A stretch of 64,000 nucleotides of DNA, from NCBI RefSeq assembly GCF_011617245.1, contig NZ_CP050152.1:248001-312000 (forward strand), in the 5' to 3' direction. The DNA is from Brevibacterium atlanticum (GTDB lineage: Bacteria > Actinomycetota > Actinomycetes > Actinomycetales > Brevibacteriaceae). The translations under genes and the position numbers were made by a program. Shown here in pieces: positions 41,479 through 50,138 of the stretch (positions are counted from its first letter, which is position 1; each line of letters starts with the position of its first letter). The notes under the pieces were generated by a model. It did no database searches and had not been told where the DNA came from. It saw only the letters and a list, made by a program, of their open reading frames with translations.

Positions 41479-43158
41479 TCAGCGCACGGCTCGGCGCAGC
41501 CACATGGACAGGGCTTCGACGACGAGGACGACGGCGACCATGAGGATGAGCACCGTGGTCACGACGTCGAACTGGTTGACCCGCGAGGCGTTGAGCAACA
41601 GGAATCCGATGCCTCCGGCGCCGACGACGCCGAGCAGCGTGGCCGAGCGGATGTTCGTGTCGAGCAGGTACATGATGTGGGCGACGAATGCCGGTGCCGC
41701 CTGTCGCAGGGTCGCTGAGAAGAACACCTGGGTTTCGCTGGCTCCGGTGGCGCGCACCGCCTCCTGGACATCCACGTCGGTCTCTTCGAGCGAGTCGGCG
41801 ATGAGCTTCGAGAGCAGTCCGATCGCCCCGATGGACAGGGCCAGGGTCCCGGCCACCGCGCCGAGCCCGGAGATGACGACGAAGATGATCGCGAGGATGA
41901 GCTCGGGAATGCCGCGGACGATGACGATGAGGATTCGAAACGCCTGGTGCACGGCTCGATTGGCCACGACGTTGTGCGCGGCGAGGATGCCGATAGGCAC
42001 GGCGATGATCGCACCGATGAACGTCGCGGCCAAGGCGATCTGTACGGTGACGAGCAGCTGCCCGAGCAGGTCGGACAGCGTTCCGCCGGTCGCCGGCGGG
42101 AAGAACAATGACAGCGTGTGCGGCAGGTCGAACAGGCCCGCGACCAGGGCGGACCCGGAGATGTCCACTCTCCACAGCGCCGCGATCGTGAGGACGATTA
42201 GCACCGCCGCCGAGGCGAAGCGACGGAACCGTGCCACGGTCCACGGTGGGGTGAGCACGAGATCGCCCGCCCCGGTCTTTCGACCCCGGTTGAACATCCT
42301 GTCGACCCAGGTGCCGCCGGTGATCGTGGCTCCAGTGGAGGCCATGAGCGCGGCACGGATGGACCCGGAGACGAGTTCGATGAGGATGCACAGGCCAAGG
42401 ACGATCACCGCGAGGGCCATCCCCCGCTGATAGTCCAGGGTCCGCAGCGAGTCGGCGATCGCCAGTCCGATGCCGCCGACGCCGACATAGCCGAGCAGCA
42501 CCGAGGTGCGCAGGTTGATGTCGAAGCGGTGCAGGGCCGTGGCGATGAGCTGCGGCATGAGCTTCTGCGGGATCGCGGTGAGGATCTGCTGGGACCGGCT
42601 GCCGCCGAGCGCTTCGATCGATTCGCGCGGACCGTCGTCGAGCTCCTCGATGGCATCGGCATAGAGCTTGCCGATCATGCCCACCGAGTGGATGCCCATG
42701 GCGATGATACCCGCGGTGGCCCCGAGGCCGAACATCCGCAGGAAGACGATGGCGAGCACGAGGTCGGGGATCGCGCGGGCGAGGACGATGAGCGTCCGCG
42801 CCGTCCACTGCGAGCCTCGGCCCGTTCGGGTCGGGTGAGCTGCGGCCAGAGCCACGGGCACGGAGAGGACGACCGAGAGCAGGGTCGCGAGGAACACGAT
42901 CGCCAGCGTTTCGACGACGAGCGAGACGGTCTCGCCGAACGCAGGGAAGTCGAGGGGAACGATGCGGGAGAAGAACCCGACCGCATTGTCGAACGATGAG
43001 GCGATCGTGCCCGGATCGATGCCGATCGACCACACCGACCAGGCGCCGGCGGCGGCGAGACCGATGAGGGCGATGGCGGCGAGGACCGACTTGCCCGCCG
43101 GGCGCGGTCGTCGGGGTTCGGTGACGGCATGAGCCGCATGATCGAGGACGAGACTCAT
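41479..43158 (-). CDS. phnE: Phosphonate ABC transporter permease, two PhnE domains fused
   Basis: 559-aa protein about twice the length of a single PhnE. Each half has about six membrane segments and an EAA loop: EALGGSRSQQILTAIPQKLMPQLIATALHRFDINLRTSVLLGYVGVGGIG in the first, and RATGASETQVFFSATLRQAAPAFVAHIMYLLDTNIRSATLLGVVGAGGIG in the second. The duplication replaces the usual two separate permeases or homodimer. The start overlaps the end of phnC by 4 bp. Imports phosphonates (or phosphite) with PhnC and PhnD. Confidence 0.92.
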   Translation of the reverse strand: MSLVLDHAAHAVTEPRRPRPAGKSVLAAIALIGLAAAGAWSVWSIGIDPGTIASSFDNAVGFFSRIVPLDFPAFGETVSLVVETLAIVFLATLLSVVLSVPVALAAAHPTRTGRGSQWTARTLIVLARAIPDLVLAIVFLRMFGLGATAGIIAMGIHSVGMIGKLYADAIEELDDGPRESIEALGGSRSQQILTAIPQKLMPQLIATALHRFDINLRTSVLLGYVGVGGIGLAIADSLRTLDYQRGMALAVIVLGLCILIELVSGSIRAALMASTGATITGGTWVDRMFNRGRKTGAGDLVLTPPWTVARFRRFASAAVLIVLTIAALWRVDISGSALVAGLFDLPHTLSLFFPPATGGTLSDLLGQLLVTVQIALAATFIGAIIAVPIGILAAHNVVANRAVHQAFRILIVIVRGIPELILAIIFVVISGLGAVAGTLALSIGAIGLLSKLIADSLEETDVDVQEAVRATGASETQVFFSATLRQAAPAFVAHIMYLLDTNIRSATLLGVVGAGGIGFLLLNASRVNQFDVVTTVLILMVAVVLVVEALSMWLRRAVR

Positions 43159-44042
43159 CGGCGCGCACCCACCCCGGCGGCCTCCTCGGCGCGGGTGGTC
43201 GCGGTCTGTCCATCGTGGGGGCCGGTCGCGGACGCCATTCCGGACACGCTCGAGTAGATCTGTGAGGCCTCCTCGGCGCTGAGCCCCGCGGTCGCCCGGT
43301 CGAGGACGACCTGGCCGGTGCGCAGGCCGATGATCCGGTCGGCGAAGTCGATGGCCAGCTGCACCTGGTGCAGGGAGGCGATGACGGTGAGCTCATCTTC
43401 GGCGGAGATCTGCCGCAGGAGGTCGATGACGTCGCGAGCGGAGACCGGGTCGAGGGAGGCGACCGGCTCATCGGCGAGCAGCACCTTCGGGTGCTGCATG
43501 AGCGCGCGGGCGATGGCCACGCGCTGCTGCTGACCGCCGGAGAGGGTGTCCGCGCGCTGGTAGGCGCGGTCGGCCAGGCCGACCCGGTCGAGCTTCTCGA
43601 GCGCTTCCCGACGGATGGATTTCGGATACATCATCAGGGTGATGCGCGGCCCGCGCAGTGAGCCGAGGGCTCCGGCGCAGACGTTCTCGAGCACGGACAT
43701 CGGACCGATGAGGTTGAAGGACTGGAAGATGACGCCGATGTCGCGGCGGATCGCCTTGAGTCCGGATGTGGTCTGTCGTCCCATGTCACGGCCGAGGACC
43801 CGGACACTGCCCGAGGTGGGGGCGTGGAGACCGTTGATGTGGCGCAGCAGGGTGGACTTGCCCGATCCGGAGAGGCCGAGGAGGACGGAGATGCCGCCGT
43901 TCTTGAAGACGAGGTTGACGTCGTCGAGGCCTAGGACCCCGCCGCCGAAATCCTTCGTCACGTGGTCGAGCTGGACGGAGTAGAGGGTGTCGATCTCCTT
44001 CTGGAGGCCGGGGGTCGCGGGGTGCTTGGTATGTGTGATCAT
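43155..44042 (-). CDS. phnC: Phosphonate ABC transporter ATP-binding protein
   Basis: 295-aa ABC ATPase. Walker A GLSGSGKS, Q-loop IFQSFNLIGPMSVLENV (typical PhnC), signature LSGGQQQRVAIARAL, Walker B KVLLADEPVASLD, H-loop ASLHQVQLAIDFADRIIGLRTGQVVLD. N-terminal extension of about 20 residues, and an Ala/Glu-rich C-terminal tail. 11 bp after phnD and overlapping phnE, the standard phnDCE order. Confidence 0.95.
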   Translation of the reverse strand: MITHTKHPATPGLQKEIDTLYSVQLDHVTKDFGGGVLGLDDVNLVFKNGGISVLLGLSGSGKSTLLRHINGLHAPTSGSVRVLGRDMGRQTTSGLKAIRRDIGVIFQSFNLIGPMSVLENVCAGALGSLRGPRITLMMYPKSIRREALEKLDRVGLADRAYQRADTLSGGQQQRVAIARALMQHPKVLLADEPVASLDPVSARDVIDLLRQISAEDELTVIASLHQVQLAIDFADRIIGLRTGQVVLDRATAGLSAEEASQIYSSVSGMASATGPHDGQTATTRAEEAAGVGARR

Positions 44043-44053
44043 GATGGTCCCTT

Positions 44054-45001
44054 TCAGCCGATGTTCTTGCAGGCGTCGGCCTTGGTGGCGTCGCAGATGT
44101 CGCGGATCGAGTCGAAGTCCGAATCGGAGACTTCCTTGTATCCGTAGGTGATCTCCTCGGGCAGCACGCAGTCGTCCTTGGAGCTGCAGATGCCGTCCTT
44201 GACCATGGCGAAGACATTGGCCTTCTCACGCAGAGCGGTCGTGACCTTGGCCGCTGTGTCCGCGTCGAGGGAGTCCTTGTTCACGGCGATGGGATCCTCG
44301 GTGATCGGGTCCGATTCCCAGATGCTCGTCAGGCTGCCCTTGTCGATCTGACCGGACTTCTCGAGGGTCTTGAGCATCGCGTCGTGGGCGAACGCCGCGT
44401 CGCAGTCGCCGGAATTCAGCGACAGCAGCGAGGCGTCGTGGCCGCCGGACATGATCGCCTCGAGGTCGGTGTCCATATCGATGCCCTCATCCTGCAGCCC
44501 CTTCATCGGCACGAGGTAGCCCGAGGTCGAGGCAGCATCGACGAAGCAGACCTTCTTGCCCTTGAGATCGCTGAGGTCCTTGATGTCCGAGCCCTTCTTC
44601 ACATAGGCCAGGGACGTGTATGCGGGGGCCTTGTCCGCGTCGTTCGTCGGTGAGGCTGCCGGTTCGATGTTGACGCCGGAGTCCTTGGCGATGACGTAGG
44701 CGAAGGGGCCGAACGAGGCGGCGTCGATCTGGCCGGCGCGCATGCCTTCGACGACCGCGGCGTAGTCCGAGGCGTTCTGGAACTCGACCTTCTTGCCGGT
44801 CTCCTTCTCGAGGAGCTTCGTGACGTTGTCGAAGGAGGACTCGAGTGTTGAGGAGGATTCGGCGGGAACGGCGGCGAAGGTGATCGTGTCCTCACCGCCC
44901 GAGCCCCCGGAGCTGCCGCAGGCGGCGAGCAGGGGCAGGGCGAGGAGGCCAGCGGTGAGCGTTCGGGCTGCGCGGGAGCGGAGGAGGGAGGCTGCGGTCA
45001 T
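44054..45001 (-). CDS. phnD: Phosphonate-binding lipoprotein
   Basis: 315-aa substrate-binding protein of the PhnD/PtxB family. Lipobox LLAAC (Cys28). Conserved receptor features: TITFAAVPAES, FGPFAYVIAKDSG, LKGKKVCFVDAASTSGYLVPMKGLQDEGI (phosphonate contact loop) and DAAFAHDAML. Predicted to bind 2-aminoethylphosphonate, an N-methyl derivative or phosphite outside the membrane. First gene after hpnW; a GntR-type site at 45083-45096 precedes it. Confidence 0.93.
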   Translation of the reverse strand: MTAASLLRSRAARTLTAGLLALPLLAACGSSGGSGGEDTITFAAVPAESSSTLESSFDNVTKLLEKETGKKVEFQNASDYAAVVEGMRAGQIDAASFGPFAYVIAKDSGVNIEPAASPTNDADKAPAYTSLAYVKKGSDIKDLSDLKGKKVCFVDAASTSGYLVPMKGLQDEGIDMDTDLEAIMSGGHDASLLSLNSGDCDAAFAHDAMLKTLEKSGQIDKGSLTSIWESDPITEDPIAVNKDSLDADTAAKVTTALREKANVFAMVKDGICSSKDDCVLPEEITYGYKEVSDSDFDSIRDICDATKADACKNIG

Positions 45002-45082
45002 GGCGGAGGGGCCTTTCGGAGAGAGGTCTGCGGGAGAGGTCGAAGTGGTCGTTCGTCCTCATCCTGCCGAGCCCGCTCAAAA

Positions 45083-45096
45083 ATGTCTATACAAGT
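45083..45096. promoter_or_regulatory. Candidate GntR/UTRA operator before phnD
   Basis: ATGTCTATACAAGT, containing GTCTATAC which fits the HutC-type GT-N-TA-N-AC consensus. It matches 46345-46358 at 12 of 14 positions in the same orientation. Confidence 0.6.
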
Positions 45097-45190
45097 CATG
45101 GTAGTTCACCAATTGGACATGACAACTTCATGCGCGATTGGGCTGGCGGTGAAGGGGTGCCGGTCGAAGCCTCGGGTGTCGATTGACGAC

Positions 45191-46306
45191 TCAGAGATCG
45201 GCGGTGCCGCCGGAGAGGATGAGGTCGGCGACGCCGAACGACAGGGTCATGCCGATGCCCGAAGCGACGATGGCGACGGTCGTGGAGGCGTCGGGGCGTT
45301 CAAGGATGAGGTTCGTAGTCGGGCTGTCGGCGTACATGCCCAGCCAGCGCTGCCGCACCATGGGGCTGTCGATTCCGAGCACCGAGGTGGCGCGATCAAG
45401 GAGGAGATCGGCGATCCCCTCGTCGATGAACGGCTCGGGGCTGAGGGAGTAGGCGTGTGAGTCGCCGATGAGCAGGCCCTGCGGAATGTCGGTGACCATG
45501 AGGTTGGCGATGCAGTCGCGCAGCTCCGGCTCCCGCTCGTCGAGATCGCGCCGCAGAGTCTCGGCGCCGGGCATGGCCGCGAAGCCGTCGTAGCGGGCCA
45601 GCGAGGTTCCGGTGAGCATCGCGAAGCCGGTCGGGGCATGCTCGGGGGCGGCGATGAGCGTCATCACCAGCGAACAGATGCGCAGTTCGTGGGCCTCGGC
45701 GATTTCGGGGAAGAGGCTGGTCAGCTGATAGCCCGGGCAGACGACGACCTCATCGGCGTGGAATTCGCCGCGGCTGGTCGATACGGTGCCGCCGGCCGCC
45801 TCGGTGACGTGGGTGTTCCAGGTGAACTCCACGCCGTTCTCGGCCAGCCAGTCGGCGATCCGCGGGGCTGCCTGCCGAGGGTCGACGCGCATGTCGAGCG
45901 GCAGATGTGCACCCCCGAGGGCATCGAGATCGGGGTTGCGCACCGCCTCGGCGATTTCGTCGGCGGTGAGGAGGTGGACCTGCTCGGTGCCACGATGGGC
46001 AGCGAACTCCTCCAAGACGGTGAGCTCGGCCGCGGTCATTGCGGGAATGACGGTGCCGGATTCCGCCGCCCAGAGGTCCGTGGCGGCCGCTGCGTCGAGC
46101 CAGCCTTCTCGTGACCGTGCGGCGAGTGGCTGTGCGGCATCGGATTGGCCGGTGAAGCAGGCGTGGCCGAAGTTCTGGATCGAGGAGCCGACCGGGCGGT
46201 CGGAGCGGTCGATGACGTGGACTCTGCGGCCCTGTCGGTGGGCGAGGAATGCGGTGGCGAGGCCCAGGATTCCTGCGCCGGTGATGATGAGATCGTGTGT
46301 CGGCAT
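45191..46306 (-). CDS. FAD-dependent oxidoreductase, TIGR03364-type, phosphonate-associated
   Basis: 371-aa DadA/glycine-oxidase-like amine oxidoreductase. FAD motif DLIITGAGILGLATAFLAHRQGRRVHVIDRSDRPVGSSIQNFGHACFTGQ, and the C-terminal TTVAIVASGIGMTLSFGVADLILSGG flavin contact. TIGR03364 proteins (proposed HpnW) cluster with phosphonate catabolism genes; a plausible reaction is oxidative deamination of an aminophosphonate (2-aminoethylphosphonate or an N-methyl form) to phosphonoacetaldehyde, the substrate of the HAD partner. Divergent from the GntR regulator. The exact substrate is inferred. Confidence 0.87.
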   Translation of the reverse strand: MPTHDLIITGAGILGLATAFLAHRQGRRVHVIDRSDRPVGSSIQNFGHACFTGQSDAAQPLAARSREGWLDAAAATDLWAAESGTVIPAMTAAELTVLEEFAAHRGTEQVHLLTADEIAEAVRNPDLDALGGAHLPLDMRVDPRQAAPRIADWLAENGVEFTWNTHVTEAAGGTVSTSRGEFHADEVVVCPGYQLTSLFPEIAEAHELRICSLVMTLIAAPEHAPTGFAMLTGTSLARYDGFAAMPGAETLRRDLDEREPELRDCIANLMVTDIPQGLLIGDSHAYSLSPEPFIDEGIADLLLDRATSVLGIDSPMVRQRWLGMYADSPTTNLILERPDASTTVAIVASGIGMTLSFGVADLILSGGTADL

Positions 46307-46344
46307 TCCCCCATATTCGTGCGGTTGTCGGCTAGGATGAAGAT

Positions 46345-46358
46345 ATGTATGTACAAGT
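46345..46358. promoter_or_regulatory. Candidate GntR/UTRA operator in divergent promoter
   Basis: ATGTATGTACAAGT, the partner of the site at 45083. It lies 38 bp upstream of the hpnW-like gene start and 120 bp upstream of the GntR start, between the divergent genes. Confidence 0.6.
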
Positions 46359-46477
46359 TTTGTGTCTGTTCACCTGAATGTGACATTCCGGCTCCGAGCA
46401 GCCATATCGAGTTCACCGAGAACGCGATCACTGTGACCGCCTCGACCACTGCGCCCCCTCGAAGGAGACGACCGCTC

Positions 46478-47242
46478 ATGACCACAGACCCGAGGTCCCA
46501 CACGCGCCAGCAGCATGATGAGATCGCACATTATCTGCGGACCGCGATCCGTGAGGGATCGTTCCAGCCGGGCGATGAGCTGCCCTCCGAAGCCGAGCTG
46601 ACCCGCAAGTTCTCCAGCTCCCGCGGCCCGGTGCGGCAGGCGATGTCGGCGCTGCGCGGAGAAGGGCTGATCTCCTCGGGACGGGGGCGGCGGACGGTTG
46701 TGCTCGACAACGTGCTCACACAGTCCTTCGACGACGTCATCTCGTTCTCACAGTGGTGCCATGCCTCGGACATCGTTCCTGGTCAGATCACTCAGAGGGT
46801 GGTGCGGGAACCGGCCGAGAAATCGCTTGCGGCGAGCCTGCGGATCTCTGACGGCGATCCTGTCGTCTCGGTGTTCCGACTGCGGCTCATGGACGATGCT
46901 CCGGCGATGGTGGAACGATTGAACTATCCCCTCGAATTCGGCCGTCACGTGTTGGCCTTCGACACCGACTCCGGGTCGATCTATCAGGAGCTCATCGATC
47001 GGGGCGTCGACATCAATCGAGCCTCTCGCATCATCGACGCGGTGGGCGCGAACGACGACGATGCGGCACTCCTCGAGGTCCCCGTCGGCACTCCGCTGTT
47101 GCGGGTGCGCAGGCGGGCCTTCACCACGACCGGTGACGTCATCGAATCCTCCGACGACCGCTACCTGCCGTGGAAGGCGAGCTTCACGATGAACTCGACC
47201 CGCGGCAACCCGAGCTCGATGTCCCTCATCTCCGGCGACTGA
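46478..47242 (+). CDS. GntR-family regulator with UTRA domain
   Basis: 254-aa HutC-subfamily regulator: winged HTH ELPSEAELTRKFSSSRGPVRQAMSALRGEGLISSGRGRRTVV, then UTRA effector domain (VVSVFRLRLMDDAPAMVERLNYP; LLRVRRRAFTTTGDVIESSDDRYLPWK). Adjacent to the phosphonate genes, so it is the likely repressor that responds to a phosphonate intermediate, comparable to PhnF. The AAGGAG ribosome site is 10 nt before the ATG at 46478; an in-frame extension to 46145 would overlap the hpnW-like gene. Confidence 0.92.
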   Translation: MTTDPRSHTRQQHDEIAHYLRTAIREGSFQPGDELPSEAELTRKFSSSRGPVRQAMSALRGEGLISSGRGRRTVVLDNVLTQSFDDVISFSQWCHASDIVPGQITQRVVREPAEKSLAASLRISDGDPVVSVFRLRLMDDAPAMVERLNYPLEFGRHVLAFDTDSGSIYQELIDRGVDINRASRIIDAVGANDDDAALLEVPVGTPLLRVRRRAFTTTGDVIESSDDRYLPWKASFTMNSTRGNPSSMSLISGD

Positions 47243-47320
47243 CCCTTCTTGCTACCTGACGGCGGCCCAGATACCTCGCGCCAGGTTGCTGGGCCGCCGT
47301 CAGGTAGCAAGAAGGGTCAG
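47239..47320. repeat. Long palindrome, family 1 copy 4 (longest)
   Basis: 82-bp inverted repeat centred at 47279.5 with outer arms CTGACCCTTCTTGCTACCTG... pairing with the complementary sequence at the right end; mismatches lie only near the centre. It overlaps the end of both convergent genes (GntR and EVE protein). Confidence 0.88.
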
Positions 47321-47724
47321 GTGTGCATGGCTTTTCTGAGCGTTTCGACGTCGTGGTCGTCGAGGGGGATGATGCCGCGGCGCAGCTGGTAGCCCCAGTT
47401 CGGCTGGGTCGTCAGGCTGAGTGAGTCATTGATCTCGGACAGTGCGACGTCGCGAGTCGGGGCATAGGCGGCCTGCCGGCGATACGGCTTGAAGTCGCCC
47501 TCATCGGCCTGCCATACGTCTCCCTCACCGACCGTCGCGAACGCCGTGAACGCACGCAACGGCTGTTTGTCACCGCGATGCACCGTCGGCGAATAGTAGA
47601 TGACGACATCGCCCGGCTCCATCCGCACCAGCGGTGCCCGCTGACCGTGATTGATCTGGACGATGCCCAGGTCACGGCCACGCCGGACATGATCCGCCGC
47701 CACCACTGCCAGCCATGCACTCAT
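47317..47724 (-). CDS. EVE domain-containing protein
   Basis: 135-aa small protein of the EVE (PUA/YTH-like) fold, which binds modified bases in DNA or RNA. Landmarks: WLAVVAADHVRRGRDLGIVQINHG, RMEPGDVVIYYSP (beta-barrel), FTAFATVGEGDVWQ, FKPYRRQAAYAP, and the C-terminal WGYQLRRGIIPLDDHDVETLRKAM helix. Start at 47724. Its 3' end overlaps the outer arm of palindrome copy 4. No restriction or defence genes are near; the next divergent gene is a YjbR protein. Confidence 0.88.
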   Translation of the reverse strand: MSAWLAVVAADHVRRGRDLGIVQINHGQRAPLVRMEPGDVVIYYSPTVHRGDKQPLRAFTAFATVGEGDVWQADEGDFKPYRRQAAYAPTRDVALSEINDSLSLTTQPNWGYQLRRGIIPLDDHDVETLRKAMHT

Positions 47725-47931
47725 CCGACCGTCTCTTTCCACCCACTCACGCCGCCTCCACACACTCAGTATGCCGCTCGCCACTGACGCAGAGAGCGTC
47801 ACAGGCAGGCTCACCGACGATTCTGGCCTCAACCCGACGGCCCTGCCCGCAACCGCACGACTCTGCCCCATGCCAGCCGAGGCGACCGCAAAACTGATGA
47901 CCACCTCGGCGTCGGGAACTATCGTAGGAAC

Positions 47932-48327
47932 ATGGCGCATCCGCAGATGTTCGACGATGACGATCCGGTGCTCGAGCGGGTCCGGACAATTGCGCTCGCC
48001 CTGCCGGAGGCGCAGGAGAAGGTCTCGCACGGTCGGCCAACCTTCTACACCACGAAGGTCTTCGCCTATTACGGCGGGGCGGCCAAGCACGTGACCGGTG
48101 AGATCGAACAGCATCCGCATTCCGTTCTCGTCCTTCTCGATCCCATGGACGCCGAGGTGGTGCTCGAGCGACAGGATTCCTTCGTACCCATGTACCTGGG
48201 TCCCTCGGGTTGGATCGGCCTCGAGGTCGAGGAGCTGAGTGATGATGAGCTGCGGGAGCTGCTCGTCGATTCGTATCGGAATACCGCCTCGGCGACCTTG
48301 GTCCGGAGGCTGCCCGCGGGGGAGTGA
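47932..48327 (+). CDS. MmcQ/YjbR family protein
   Basis: 131-aa DUF419 (MmcQ/YjbR, double-wing DNA-binding-like fold) protein. Landmarks: RTIALALPEAQEKVSHGRPTFYTTKVFAYYGG, EIEQHPHSVLVLL, and YLGPSGWIGLEVEELSDDELRELLVDSYRNTA. Function is not established in any homologue that I can name with confidence. Divergent from the EVE gene with 207 bp between. Confidence 0.88.
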   Translation: MAHPQMFDDDDPVLERVRTIALALPEAQEKVSHGRPTFYTTKVFAYYGGAAKHVTGEIEQHPHSVLVLLDPMDAEVVLERQDSFVPMYLGPSGWIGLEVEELSDDELRELLVDSYRNTASATLVRRLPAGE

Positions 48328-48427
48328 GATCCGGGGCCCGGGGCACTGACGCGCGCCGACCCAAGTCCCACACCACGATGCGGAACGTCGCCCGCATGCC
48401 GGCCCGCTGACCAGTAGTGTCAATGGC

Positions 48428-49372
48428 ATGAGCGCACGCATCGTTATCACCACCGACTACCTCCACCCGGGCGACACCGTTGACACGATGTTGCGCGAGC
48501 ACGGACTCGAACCGGTCTACTCACCGGCCGGACGCGGCCGCACCGACGAAGAGAGACAGACCCTCTTCACTGGAGCCGTCGGAGCGATCGCGGCCAGTGA
48601 GCCGATCACCCGCGAGATGCTCACCGCGGCCACCGACCTCACAGTCCTCGCCCGCGCCGGAGTCGGCTACGACAACGTCGACCTCGACGCCGCGACCGAA
48701 CTCGGCATCCGCGTCTGCAACACCCCCGAGGTCAACCATCACGCTGTCGCCGAAATGGCACTCGCTCTCATGCTCGCCTGCGCCCGTCGCCTCGCGACCG
48801 TGCTGAGCGGAGTCACCGCCGGCGGCTGGCCGCGGGAAGCCGGGACCGAACTGCGAGGAAAGACGCTCGGAGTCATCGGCTATGGCCCCAGCGGCCGAGC
48901 GATCGCCGCACTCGGCGCGGCCCTCGGCATGCATGTGAAGGTCTCGACGGGTCACCCGGACGCCGACCCCGCACCCGGCATCGAATTCGCCGACTTCGAC
49001 ACGACAGTGAGGAGCGCCGACTACCTCACTCTCCACTCCCGCGCCGGCAAGGGCGACCCGATCATCGGTGCCGAAGCGCTGGCGGCCATGAAGGACACGG
49101 CCGTCCTCATCAACACCGCACGTGGTTCACTCGTCGACGAATCCGCACTGGTCGCAGCCCTGCGCTCGGGGCAGATCGCCGGTGCCGGACTCGACGTTCT
49201 CGAACGCGAACCCATCACCGAGGACAACCCTCTGCGCACTATGGACTCCGTCGTCATCACCTCCCACCTCGCCGGTCAGACCGTGGAAGCGCGCGAACGC
49301 GCCGGCATCGCCGCTGCTCAAGCCGTCATCGACGTCATCGAAGGGCGGGAGCCACGCGGGATCGTCGTGTGA
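48428..49372 (+). CDS. D-isomer-specific 2-hydroxyacid dehydrogenase
   Basis: 314-aa NAD-dependent dehydrogenase of the phosphoglycerate dehydrogenase-like group. Catalytic triad: Arg in NTARGSLVDE, Glu in LEREPITEDNP, His in SHLAGQT. Nucleotide-binding GKTLGVIGYGPSGRAIAALGAALGM. No regulatory ACT/ASB domain, so it is not a classical SerA. The substrate could be glyoxylate/hydroxypyruvate, D-3-phosphoglycerate or another 2-hydroxy acid. Its last 38 bp overlap the end of the convergent membrane protein. Confidence 0.9.
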   Translation: MSARIVITTDYLHPGDTVDTMLREHGLEPVYSPAGRGRTDEERQTLFTGAVGAIAASEPITREMLTAATDLTVLARAGVGYDNVDLDAATELGIRVCNTPEVNHHAVAEMALALMLACARRLATVLSGVTAGGWPREAGTELRGKTLGVIGYGPSGRAIAALGAALGMHVKVSTGHPDADPAPGIEFADFDTTVRSADYLTLHSRAGKGDPIIGAEALAAMKDTAVLINTARGSLVDESALVAALRSGQIAGAGLDVLEREPITEDNPLRTMDSVVITSHLAGQTVEARERAGIAAAQAVIDVIEGREPRGIVV

Positions 49373-50138
49373 GGAGCGGCTTCACCACAAAGAGCACAAC
49401 TACCCCCACCGCCACCAGCACTAGTCCGGCGAGGAAACCGTAGAAGGGGAACCCGTGTTCCGTCACGGAGAAATCCTGACCGGCGACGGTGTCGCCTGAG
49501 CAGGTCAGGCTCGGCGGCAGGTAGTTGGCGGTAACCGAGAAGCCAAGAACCTCTTCACCGCCGACGACATCCGGGCAGATCCCGGATCCCCCGGACTTCG
49601 AGGCGCCGTACCACTGCAGATACTGGCCGAGCAGCATCAGCGGAAGTGCGAAGACCCCGAATCCGATCAGGAGAAGAGGCCAGCGATCTCCTCGGTTTTC
49701 TGCAAGAGGAGAACGGTGCAACGAGACCAACCGGGATACCGTGAACGCGAGCAGCACACCGCAGAAGGCGGCGAATCCTAATGCCGCGAGCGCGGCCGAA
49801 ACGACGAACATCGCCGAGGTGACTCCGGAGTATTCGAGCATCGTTGAGCTGCCGTCGTTGATCTCAGCCAGACAGGTATATCCGAATGGAGCGCGATCGA
49901 CGAGTTCCACCGCGTCCGGATCGGCGCCGAAGTCGTTGACCAGGTCAGAGCAGGCTTCGGCGACACCGCGTGAGTGAGCCAGCGACGTCGAAATCCACGA
50001 CGTCACCCACTGAGCAGCGTGGAGAATGAGAGCGAGGGCAAGGCTAGTCAACGGCAGCAGAAACGCCACCTGCCAGCGCGAAAGCCGACGGGCGAAGCGG
50101 AGAGGTGCCTGCACCATAGCTCGCGCTTTCGTCTCCAT
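49335..50138 (-). CDS. Hypothetical membrane protein
   Basis: About 267 aa with four predicted membrane segments: QVAFLLPLTSLALALILHAAQWV, SAMFVVSAALAALGFAAFCGVLLAF, WPLLLIGFGVFALPLMLLGQYLQW and YGFLAGLVLVAVGVVVLFVVK. Two extracytoplasmic loops each contain paired Cys (AEACSDL/GYTCLAE; GICPDVV/LTCSGD), suggesting disulfides. No family recognised. The ATG at 50138 was preferred to a GTG two codons upstream; neither has a good ribosome site. Confidence 0.75.
   Translation of the reverse strand: METKARAMVQAPLRFARRLSRWQVAFLLPLTSLALALILHAAQWVTSWISTSLAHSRGVAEACSDLVNDFGADPDAVELVDRAPFGYTCLAEINDGSSTMLEYSGVTSAMFVVSAALAALGFAAFCGVLLAFTVSRLVSLHRSPLAENRGDRWPLLLIGFGVFALPLMLLGQYLQWYGASKSGGSGICPDVVGGEEVLGFSVTANYLPPSLTCSGDTVAGQDFSVTEHGFPFYGFLAGLVLVAVGVVVLFVVKPLLTRRSRVAPALR

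Noticed and set aside
41381-43471. 696-aa minus-strand frame in another phase across phnE and phnC
   Set aside because: Arg/Pro-rich out-of-phase reading of phnE, no domain.
47317-47724. EVE protein as part of a defence island
   Set aside because: No restriction, methylase or toxin genes near it; neighbours are metabolic.
47317-48453. 378-aa frame including the EVE protein
   Set aside because: The N-terminal two thirds are antisense to the YjbR gene; EVE starts at 47724.
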